Source: Roseateles_B sp041905785
GTDB taxonomy: Bacteria > Pseudomonadota > Gammaproteobacteria > Burkholderiales > Burkholderiaceae_C
Length of the DNA: 64,000 nucleotides
Direction of reading: 5' to 3'
Assembly (NCBI GenBank): GCA_041905785.1
Contig: JAYRKJ010000018.1
Location: 69,209-133,208 of the forward strand
Below, piece after piece: positions 24,562 to 35,659 of this stretch (positions are counted from its first letter, which is position 1; each line of letters begins with the position of its first letter). The position numbers and the translations under genes were made by a program. The notes below the pieces were generated by a model that ran no database searches, was not told the origin of the DNA, and saw only the letters and a program-made list of their open reading frames with translations.

Positions 24562-27500
24562 ATGAATACCGGCTCGCAACAGGACACCCGGCTCAGCCCC
24601 GCGCTGCAGCCCGGCCACTTCCGCCCCGACGAGCTGAGCCTGGCCCAGCGCCTGCGCCAGCTGCTGCAGTGGGCGCGGCACCTGGACTTCGTCACCCTGC
24701 AGGGGCAGCCGAAGGGGCGCTGGTCCGACCTGCTGGAGCAGGATCTGAGCCTGCTGCTGGCCGAGCTGGCCGCGCTGCCGCTCCCGCAATGGCAGGCACA
24801 GGCCCAGCAGTTCGACAGCCTGGCCCCGGCGCAGCAGCGTCAGCAATGCCTGGCCCTGGCTCGGGCGATCGACCGCTGGCATGCGCGGCTGCTGGCCTGC
24901 CTGGAAGAGCCCGGCGTGTCCCCCGACGACCCGCTGCATGCCGTGGCGCGCCTGCTGCAGGACCGGCTGGCAGGCGTGCTGGCTCCGCAGCTCCAGGCCC
25001 TGCTGACGCCGCAGGACATGGGCAAGACCTGGCACCCGCACTGGGGCCTGAAGCCGGCCCCGCACCGGGACCTGCAGGCAGCGCACGGCGCTCCAGCGCG
25101 GCCCGCTGCCGGCCTGCGCGAGCATCGCCTGCTGTGGCTGTCCATGTGCCGCGTGCTGGCCGGCCTGCAGCAGGCGGCGCAAAAGGCGCTGCCGGACAGC
25201 CTGCGCAGCCAGCGGCACGAGCCCGCCGTCGGCCTGCTGCTGGCGCTCACGCAAGTGCTGCAGCACAGCCGCGAGCCGCTGGACCGCTTCAACGATCGCC
25301 TGACGCATTACTACTACGCCCAGCGCCTGGGCCTGGGCCGCGAACCCGCGCGGCCCGCGCAGGTGCACCTGCTCCTGGAGCGCCAGACCCACGCCCATCG
25401 CCCCGTGCAGCTGCCCGCCGGCACGCGCTTCGTCGCGACCCAGGATGGCGCCAGTAACAGCTTCGAGTCGGTGCAAGAGCTGTGGTTGAGCCCGCTGAAG
25501 GTGAGCCATCTGCTGACCCTGTGCCAGCTCCAGGACCCCGACATCTCGCCGGAACGCGACTACGGCTACGCCAGCAGCGTGCTGGCCTGGCAGGGGCGTC
25601 CGCCGGCCCTGGAGGATCTGGGCGGGCAGGAGCCGACGGCCCGTCCGCCCCTGGGCGGCGGCGGCGGTTGCCAGGCGGCCCGGCAAGGCCTGGCCCTGGC
25701 CAGCCCCCTGCTGGCCCTGCAGGAGGGACAGCGGTGCCTGGAGCTCTTCATTCAGCTGCGCCCCCCGGTCGGCTTTGCCGACGGCGACACGCCGCCAAGC
25801 CCGCTCAGCTGCCTGCAGCTGGACAGGCTGGAGCGGCAGGAAGGCTGGCCGCCGTGCGGCGACAGCCCCAGCCTGGCGCAGTGGCAGGAGCTGCTGCAAG
25901 ACCTGGCACGCGATTGCCCGCAGCAGCAGGGCTCGCCCTGGCTGCTCTACCTGCTGGCGCGCTGCCGGCACGCCCGCTCCGCGCCCGCCCTGCATGCCTG
26001 GCTGGGCCGGCTGTTCGCCGTCTGGCTCTGCGCCAGCCACGCCGAGCTGGCGCCGGATGCGCTGCAGCAGCTGCGGCGGCACGTCGCGGCAGTGCTGGCC
26101 GACGAGCTGCCCGACCCGGGGCAGCAGGTCGATGTCGACGATCCACTCTCGCTGCTCTACGCCGACCAGCCGCTGGAACGCTCGCTCGTCTTCGACCGGG
26201 TCTTCCGCGGCGCGTGGGCGGCCTCGCTGAGCGGCGCTGAGGGCTGGCTGGATCTGCCGGAGGTGTTCGCCTTGCCCGTCGGCGTCCCGCTGCCGTCACG
26301 GTCCCGGGAGGCCGCCGCCGCGGGCCAGCCCGGCTTCATGCTGCGTCTCGAACTGGGGGCGGACCAGCCGGCCGTGGTCGCCGCCAGGCCCGCCCTGCAT
26401 GGTGAGGGCTGGCCCGCCCTGCCCGTCCTGCAGCTGCGCCTGCAAAGCCGCTCGCGGCTGTTTGCCAGCAGCCTGCTCCAGCAGCTGCCCCTGGAGGCCG
26501 TCCTGCTGGCCGTTCAGGTCCGTGGCCTGCGTGCCCTGCAATTGCACAACCAGCTGGGGCGCCTGGATCCCAGCAAACCCTTCATGCCCTTCGGCCCCTT
26601 GCCCGAACCCGGCGCCTACCTGATGTTCAGCCATCCCGAGCTGGCCCAGAAGCCGCTGCAGTCCCTGCAGCTGCACATGCGCTGGCAGGGTCTGCCCAGG
26701 CGTCCCTGGGAAGAGCACTATGCAGGCTACCCGGATGCCCCCTGGAGCAGCCAGGCCCTGCGCGTGCAGCCGGCGGTGCTCGTGGACGGCCAGTGGCGCG
26801 ACGCCGACCCCGAGGGCCAGGGCATGCCGCTATTCCCCGCGGCACCGCTGGGGCAGCCGGCCGGCGTGCAGCGCCTGGACCTGGACGCCACCAAGCTGCT
26901 GCGCCTGCACCGCTCGGCCCCCGCCGCCGCCGCCGCTGCGCTGGACTACAGCCTGCTGACCCGCCACGGCCACTTCCGCCTGGGGCTGGCCGGCTCACCG
27001 CACGCTTTCGGCCATGCCGCCTACCCGCCATTGCTCACCGAGACCCTGACCCTCAACAGCAAGCTGAAGAAGCCCGCCCCACTGCCGCTGGCGCCCTACA
27101 CGCCCACGCTGGCCGCGCTGGAGGCCGATTACGCCGCGAACCAGCGCATTCCCGCCCGAAGCGACGGAGCGCTGGCCGACGGCACGGAGCTGCGCTACCT
27201 CGGCCCCTTCGGCACCCAGCCCCTGCATGCGCTGCCGCAGGCCGCGCCCCGTCATGTGCTGCAGCGCTGGCCGGCCATGGGTCAGCTGCTGATCGGCCTG
27301 GAGGGCGAGCAGCCGCAAGGGCCGCTGAGCCTGATGTTCAAGCTGCGCGCCGAGTCCGCCCAGGAGCCCCTGGGACGGCCCCTGCCCCGGCTGCGCTGGC
27401 AGGCCTGGTGCGGCGACGGCTGGCAGGACCTGGAGGCCCATCGCGTGCTGCTGGACGGCACCGACGGCCTGCTGCGCACCGGTGTCATCACCCTGGACCT

Positions 27501-28494
27501 GCCGCAGGGCATGAGCCGCAACTGCCCCAGCCTCCCGCACGGCCCCTACTGGCTGCGCCTGCTGGGCGACGAAAGCCTGCCCCTGCTGGCCGGGCTGCAG
27601 GGCGTCTGGACCAACGGGCTGCTGGCGCGGCTGCAGGGGCCGGCGCTGCCGCGACCCCTGGCACCGCTGTCGATACGCATGGCGCTGGAGCCGGTGCCAG
27701 GTCTTGCCAGCGTCCGCCAGCCCTGGCCCTCCTTTGGCGAGCGCGAGGCGGAACGCGCCGCCGGCTGGGTCACGCGGGTTTCCGAGCGCCTGCGCCACCG
27801 CGGCCGGGCGGCGATGCCCTGGGACTACGAGCGCCTGGTGCTGCAGCACTTCCCCGAGGTTCAGCGCGTCAAGTGCATTGCCTGCAGCGATCCGCGCGGC
27901 GACGGCCGCCTGAGCGTGGTGGTCGTGCCCGCGCTGCCCGCGGGCGCTGCGCCGGACGGCACCGAAGCCCCCAAGCTCGATGCCGCGACCCTGGCCCGCA
28001 TCCAGCGCTGGCTGCAGGAGCGCATGCCGCCGGGCCAGGATCTGCTGGTGCGCAACGCCAGCTACGAACGCCTGCAGGTCCGCTGCAGCCTGCGGCTCAA
28101 GCCCGGCGAGCCCGTGGGCGAACGGCTGCGCCAGCTCAACGACGCCCTGCGCGCCTACCTGTCTCCCTGGCGCGAGGGCGGCCCGACCCGGCATTTCGAC
28201 TGGCAGCTGCAGGTCGACGAGCTCGAGGCGCTGCTGCGCGCGCAGCCCGGCGTGGCGCAGCTGGGGCAGGCCTCGGTGCTGCACATCGTGCGCGACGACA
28301 CCGGCCGCTACACGCTGCGCGACACGGCCGTCGGCGACCGTCTGATCCGGCCGGCCCGCCCCTGGAGCCTGGCCCTGCCCACGCGCGGCCATCTCCTCGA
28401 ACTCAGCGAACACCCCAGCCCCCACGCCCCCACCAGCGGCATCGCCAAGCTCACCCTGGGTGGCAGCTTCATCATCGGGCAGGACTCAGCATGA
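24562..28494 (+). CDS. Large baseplate wedge protein (gp6/J-like, Afp11 counterpart)
   Basis: A 1310-residue cytoplasmic protein, the largest structural gene of the particle. The N-terminus resembles eCIS baseplate proteins (RDLDF-like RHLDFVTLQGQPKGRWSDLL). The C-terminal 250 residues carry the gp6/baseplate-J features: VSERLRHRGRAAMPWDYE, LVLQHFPEVQRVKCIACS, LARIQRWLQERMPPGQDL and YLSPWREGG. By analogy it forms the wedge ring that triggers sheath contraction. It is unusually Gln/Leu/Ala-rich and contains three copies of a dispersed oligomer. It overlaps the next gene by ATGA. Confidence 0.85.
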   Translation: MNTGSQQDTRLSPALQPGHFRPDELSLAQRLRQLLQWARHLDFVTLQGQPKGRWSDLLEQDLSLLLAELAALPLPQWQAQAQQFDSLAPAQQRQQCLALARAIDRWHARLLACLEEPGVSPDDPLHAVARLLQDRLAGVLAPQLQALLTPQDMGKTWHPHWGLKPAPHRDLQAAHGAPARPAAGLREHRLLWLSMCRVLAGLQQAAQKALPDSLRSQRHEPAVGLLLALTQVLQHSREPLDRFNDRLTHYYYAQRLGLGREPARPAQVHLLLERQTHAHRPVQLPAGTRFVATQDGASNSFESVQELWLSPLKVSHLLTLCQLQDPDISPERDYGYASSVLAWQGRPPALEDLGGQEPTARPPLGGGGGCQAARQGLALASPLLALQEGQRCLELFIQLRPPVGFADGDTPPSPLSCLQLDRLERQEGWPPCGDSPSLAQWQELLQDLARDCPQQQGSPWLLYLLARCRHARSAPALHAWLGRLFAVWLCASHAELAPDALQQLRRHVAAVLADELPDPGQQVDVDDPLSLLYADQPLERSLVFDRVFRGAWAASLSGAEGWLDLPEVFALPVGVPLPSRSREAAAAGQPGFMLRLELGADQPAVVAARPALHGEGWPALPVLQLRLQSRSRLFASSLLQQLPLEAVLLAVQVRGLRALQLHNQLGRLDPSKPFMPFGPLPEPGAYLMFSHPELAQKPLQSLQLHMRWQGLPRRPWEEHYAGYPDAPWSSQALRVQPAVLVDGQWRDADPEGQGMPLFPAAPLGQPAGVQRLDLDATKLLRLHRSAPAAAAAALDYSLLTRHGHFRLGLAGSPHAFGHAAYPPLLTETLTLNSKLKKPAPLPLAPYTPTLAALEADYAANQRIPARSDGALADGTELRYLGPFGTQPLHALPQAAPRHVLQRWPAMGQLLIGLEGEQPQGPLSLMFKLRAESAQEPLGRPLPRLRWQAWCGDGWQDLEAHRVLLDGTDGLLRTGVITLDLPQGMSRNCPSLPHGPYWLRLLGDESLPLLAGLQGVWTNGLLARLQGPALPRPLAPLSIRMALEPVPGLASVRQPWPSFGEREAERAAGWVTRVSERLRHRGRAAMPWDYERLVLQHFPEVQRVKCIACSDPRGDGRLSVVVVPALPAGAAPDGTEAPKLDAATLARIQRWLQERMPPGQDLLVRNASYERLQVRCSLRLKPGEPVGERLRQLNDALRAYLSPWREGGPTRHFDWQLQVDELEALLRAQPGVAQLGQASVLHIVRDDTGRYTLRDTAVGDRLIRPARPWSLALPTRGHLLELSEHPSPHAPTSGIAKLTLGGSFIIGQDSA

Positions 28495-29278
28495 CTTGCA
28501 GAAACCGTGAGACGCTGAAGAACTATTTCAGCGAGGGGCAGCTGCCCACGCAGGAGCATTTCGCCGATCTCATCGACTCCATGCTGAACATGGCGGACGA
28601 AGGCTTCCGCAAGACCGTCGCCAATGGCGAAGAGATCTATGCGCCGGTCGGGCATGACGCGCTGCTCAGCTTCTACCGCGACCAGATGCCCGAGCAGGCG
28701 CTGTGGCGCACCGCCCTGCACCCGCAGCGGGACCAGCTGCTGGTCCACAGCCCGCAGCGCACGCAGACGCCGCTGCTGAGCCTGGACCTCGAGCAGCGCG
28801 TGGGCATAGGAACGGCCGATCCGGCGGAGAAGCTCGACGTCCAGGGCCACGTGGCCGCCCACGGACGGCGCGGCAACCTGCCGCTGCCGGGACCCGTGTA
28901 TGCCAACGGCAAGTGGCAAGACCTGACCCCCGAGCTGAAGGGCTGCCAGGGCTTTGAGCTCGTCGCGGGGGCTGGGCGTCCCGGCAGCGGGCACTTCAGC
29001 CTCATGCACGCCATAGCACTGAGCACCTACAACCAGGGCGGCGGCCTGCTCGGCTGGTTCAAGCGCCAGCGCGGCATACGCACGACACAGGCCTGGTGGG
29101 GCCGGCGCTGCGACCGCCTGCAGCTGCGCTGGTTCGGCAGCGAAGGGCGCTCGGCCAGCTACAAGCTGCAGATCCGCAGCGCCTGCAACTTCGGCGATGA
29201 CCTGCGCATCCAGGTGCACCTGAGCCAGCTCTGGTTCGACCCCCACATGCAGGCGGGCCAGCCCAAGGGAGCCCAGCC

Positions 29279-29282
<4 letters not shown>
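28491..29282 (+). CDS. Fibre-like eCIS protein (candidate receptor-binding or baseplate-attached fibre)
   Basis: A 263-residue protein. It opens with RETLKNYFSEGQLPTQEHFADLIDSMLNMADEG, split here as LKNYFSEGQLPTQEHF and ADLIDSMLNM, a pattern I associate with the attachment end of fibre proteins in Bacteroidetes-type eCIS. Around residue 103 it has VGIGTADPAEKLDVQG, the 'GIGT..P..KL.V.G' motif of phage tail fibres just before the variable region. The C-terminal 130 residues are beta-rich with several Trp and Cys and could be the receptor-binding head. Start and stop both use ATGA overlaps. No trimerisation coiled coil is evident, so the call is moderate. Confidence 0.6.
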
Positions 29283-31866
<2,584 letters not shown>

Positions 31867-31870
<4 letters not shown>

Positions 31871-34332
31871 GCGTCCACGTGATCGAAACCCTCAGCCTGG
31901 AGTTGCGGCACGCCCATGGCCGCGCGGCGCTGGAAAGCCAGGGCCTGCACGAACGCCTGCTGCGCTTTCTGCGCGGCGAAGGAAGGCAGCAGCTGGCGCT
32001 GCTGTTCGATCAATGGGGGCCGCGCCTGCGAGGCCGCGCCCTGGACAGGCTGGTGCTGGATCTGGGCCGCCTGCACCCCGGGCAGGACGAACTGGAATGG
32101 GCCCAGCGGCTGCGCACGGCCCTGGAGGAGGCGCTGAGTCCCTGGGTGCTCCCGTCGGACGGCGTCATGCAGGCCCTGCCGTCTCAGCACTTGCTGCACT
32201 TTCTCGGCTATCTGGAGCGGGGGCACCTGCCCTGGCAGCTGTCGGCGACGCCGCAGGGCTCGCTGTCCCGCTGGCTGGCCTGGCTGGTGCAGCAGCAGGG
32301 CCCGCAGCTCTGGCGCGCGCTGGAACGCCATCCCGCCGGCCCAGCGCTGCTGCGCCGCCTGCGTGAGATCAGCCCGCACCAGGGCCTGCAGGCCCTGCTG
32401 GCCCAGCGCGATCCCAAGCTGGGCCGCCAGCTGGAACAGCTGGACGACTTCGCCCTGCTGCCGCTGCAGGCCAGCGGCCGGCTCAGCGCCTACGAGCGCC
32501 AGCGCCTGCAGCAGACCCTGCGCGCCGAAGCCCTGGACCTGCTGTGGGAGGCGCGCGGGCGGCCGCTGGGGGAAGGCCGGCGCCGCCGGCTGCTGCAGGC
32601 CATGCAGGCCCAGCTCAGCCGCTCGCTGGGCGCCGGCTGGCAGGCCCGCCTGCAGCCGCTGGCGCCCGAGCAGGACGAACCCGGCCTGCTGCACGAGCTG
32701 CTGCGCGAACACGCGCCGGGCGCGCCAGCGCAAGACCTGACCCCCGATCTGCTGGCCTCCGCGCTGCACACGCCGGCGGCGCCGGGGCAAGGAGCGCCGC
32801 CCGCCCCCGCCTGGGAGGCCCGCCTGCAGCGCCTGCGCCCGCTGCTGGACGCCGGCCGCCCGCTGGACGATGCACAGCAGGCCCGCCTGCTGCGCCGGCT
32901 GCAGCGGCTGGCCGCCCACCACGGCCGGGCCCTGGGCCAGCACTTGCAGCAGTGGATGCAGGACCGCAGCGCGCGGCGCCGCTGGGCCCTGGCCTTGACG
33001 CCGGCCAGCTTCGGCGGCCTGCTGGGCTGCCTGCGCAGCGACTCGACGCACAGCGCGGACACCCTGCCGCTGCCGCAGGCCGCGCCGGCCGTGCACTGGG
33101 CCGAGTCCCTGCGCCAGGCCGCCCTGCGCCTGCAGCGCCGCGCCGCGCCCGGCCAGCGCCCCGGGCTGTCGCGGCTGCAGCGACTGCTGATGGAAGCCTG
33201 CCTGGACGCCATCGCCCGGGGCGAACGCCTGCCCGAGCACCACGCGGGCTGGCAGCGCTTCTGGGACACGGCCTGGCAGCGCTGGGAAGAGCCGGACGCC
33301 GCCTTGCAGGCCGTCCCGGCGGCCCGGCCCACCGTTTCGCCGGCGTCGCCCGACAAGCAGCCTTGGCTGCCCCCCGCCCCGCCGCGGCCCGAGCGCGGCA
33401 AGCCCGCCGACGAGCCGGCTGCTTCGTCCCTGGACCGCGCCCTCCAGGGCCTCGCCCGCCAATGCGAGCAAGGCCGCTGGCAGTGGCCGCAGCGCCTGCG
33501 GCTGGCCCGGCTCCTCAGCAGCGAGCAGGCCTGCGCACGCTGGGTGCGCCTGTTCGACGAATCGCGCCGCTGGCGGATGATCCGCGCCCAGTTCGGTGCC
33601 GTGGCCCAGCCGCTGCAGCAGCGGGCCGGGCGCCTGCTGCGCTGGCTGGGCCAGGCCATGCAGGAGCCCGCCGCGGCGCTGGCCGAGCATTGGCGCCGCC
33701 TGTGCCGCGTCCTCTTCCTGCAGGGCCAGCAGCCCGCGGTCGACAGCCTGCGGCGCGCCTACCAGCAGGAGCAGCCCCCCGCCCAGCCGGCGCCGCCGCC
33801 CGTGGCGGCGCATGAGCCCATCTGGGTGGACGACGCCGGCCAGGTGCTGCTGGCGGTCTATGCGGAACGGCTCTTCAAGCACCTGACGCTGCTGGACCAG
33901 GGCCGCTTCCGGGACGAGGCGGCCCGCGCCACGGCCGTGCAATGCCTGCAACAGCTCTGCCATAGCGAACAAGCGCGCGAGGCCTGCGACAGCGTGCTCT
34001 CGCGCCTGTTGTGCGGGGCCGGCCCCTCGGCACTGCTGCCCGCCGTGCCGCCCCTGCCGGCCGAGACGCAGGCGCTGCTGGAGCAACTGCTGCAGGCAGT
34101 CATCGCGCACTGGAAGGCCCTGGGCCACACCTCGGTGGCCGGCCTGCGCGAAACCTTTCTGCAGCGCCAGGGCCGGCTGCTCCTGGACAAGTCACGCGAC
34201 GACGCCCCGCCCACCTGGCGGCTGCGCGTGGCGCGGCGCGGCTTTGATGTGCTGCTGGACCGCCTGCCCTGGAGCTTCTCGACGATACGCCTGCCCTGGA
34301 TGGAAGGAGTGCTGCATGTGGAATGGCGTTGA
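31867..34332 (+). CDS. eCIS tape measure protein (CIS_TMP family)
   Basis: An 821-residue helical protein matching the contractile injection system tape-measure family. The N-terminus is SVHVIETLSLELRHAHGRAAL, and the family-typical C-terminus is VARRGFDVLLDRLPWSFSTI followed by RLPWMEGVLHVEW. Such proteins set tube length during assembly and fill the tube or chaperone cargo. The middle is long, Ala/Leu/Arg/Gln-rich and low in complexity, with a Pro-rich linker near residue 495. The start comes from ATGA overlap with the baseplate gene. The end overlaps the ATPase gene by 17 bases. Confidence 0.85.
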
Positions 34333-35659
34333 AACCCCGCACAGCCGGGCGCTCGCCCAGGAGCTGGACTGGCTGGACCGGGTGCTGAACCTGCGCCTGG
34401 AGCAGCATTTCCAGCAGCGGGACGACGGCCTGGAAGCGGCCGGAGCGCCGCCCGCCCCGCCGAGCGGCAGCGAGCTGGGCCGCTGGGTGGACCAGATGCG
34501 CCTGGGCACCGAGGAGCGGCTGCTGCTGGCCCTGGCCCTGGTTCCGCACCTGCGCCCGGCCGCGCTGGACCTGCTCTTCATGCGCAACGAGAACCTGGAG
34601 CGCGGCTTCACCGAGTTCGGCGGCATCAAGGCCCAGGCGCACGGCGGCTTTCTGCCCACCGGCGAGACGGCCGCCTTCCTGATCGCCGGCGAATCCCTGC
34701 CGCGGCGCGTGGCGCTGCTGGACCTCTTCGACCCGCGCCACCCCCTGGTGGAGCGCGGCTTCCTGCAGCTGGACCTGCCGCCGGCGGGTGAACCGCGGCT
34801 CTGCGGCACGCTGCAGCTCAGCAGCGAGGCCCTGCAGCTGCTCTGCAGCGGCCAGGCGGAGCGGCCGGATTACAGCCTGCAGTTCCCGGCCAAGCGCATC
34901 GAATCGGCGTTGGACTGGGACGACCTGGTCCTGCCGCCCGAGGTGCTGGACGAGGTGGAGCAGATCTGCGCCTGGATGCAGCAGGGTCAGGTCTTGCTGC
35001 AGGACTGGGGCCTGGCCCGCGCGCTCAAGCCGGGCTACCGCGCCCTCTTCCACGGCCCCCCGGGCACGGGCAAGACGCTGACGGCCACGCTCATCGGCCA
35101 GCGCACCGGCGCGGACGTCTACCGCATCGACCTCTCCATGGTGGTCTCCAAGTACATCGGCGAAACCGAGAAGAACCTGGCGCGCGTCTTCGACCAGGCC
35201 GCCACGCGGCGCTGGATCCTGTTCTTCGACGAGGCTGACGCGCTGTTCGGCAAGCGCGGCGCCGTCAGCAACGCCAACGACCACCACGCCAACCAGGAGA
35301 TCGCCTACCTCCTGCAGCGCGTGGAGGACTTCCCCGGCGTGGTCATCCTCGCCAGCAATCTGCGCAGCAATCTGGACGAGGCCTTCTCGCGCCGCTTTCA
35401 ATCGATGATCTATTTCCCCATGCCCGATGCCGATGCCCGGCTGCGCCTGTGGCAGGGCATGCTGGCGGCGCAACACCTGGCCCCCGAGGTGGACCTGATC
35501 GGCCTGGCGCAGCGCTACGAGCTGGCCGGCGGCGCCATTGCCAACGTGATCCGGCATGCGGCCCTCAGCGCCCTGCGCGACGGCCGCCAGCAGATCCGCC
35601 TGCTGGAGCTGCGCACCGGCCTGGCCAAGGAGCTGCGCAAGGAAGGGAGGACGCTATGA
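34316..35659 (+). CDS. AAA+ ATPase of the eCIS (Afp15-like)
   Basis: A 447-residue protein with a helical N-terminal domain of about 220 residues and one AAA+ module: Walker A GPPGTGKT (Gly247-Thr254, Lys253), Walker B ILFFDEADALF (Asp305, Glu306), sensor ILASNLRSNLDEAF and arginine-finger region SRRFQSMIYFPMP. Afp15/Pvc15 ATPases are needed for particle assembly or cargo loading and are a diagnostic eCIS gene. The start at 34316 has AAGGAG at good spacing; an upstream ATG lies deep inside the tape measure gene. Confidence 0.94.
   Translation: MWNGVETPHSRALAQELDWLDRVLNLRLEQHFQQRDDGLEAAGAPPAPPSGSELGRWVDQMRLGTEERLLLALALVPHLRPAALDLLFMRNENLERGFTEFGGIKAQAHGGFLPTGETAAFLIAGESLPRRVALLDLFDPRHPLVERGFLQLDLPPAGEPRLCGTLQLSSEALQLLCSGQAERPDYSLQFPAKRIESALDWDDLVLPPEVLDEVEQICAWMQQGQVLLQDWGLARALKPGYRALFHGPPGTGKTLTATLIGQRTGADVYRIDLSMVVSKYIGETEKNLARVFDQAATRRWILFFDEADALFGKRGAVSNANDHHANQEIAYLLQRVEDFPGVVILASNLRSNLDEAFSRRFQSMIYFPMPDADARLRLWQGMLAAQHLAPEVDLIGLAQRYELAGGAIANVIRHAALSALRDGRQQIRLLELRTGLAKELRKEGRTL

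Noticed and set aside
21832..26082. Long minus-strand open frame opposite spike, PAAR, gp25 and baseplate genes
   Set aside because: Antisense shadow of recognisable structural genes; no family features and Gln/Ala/Gly-rich composition.
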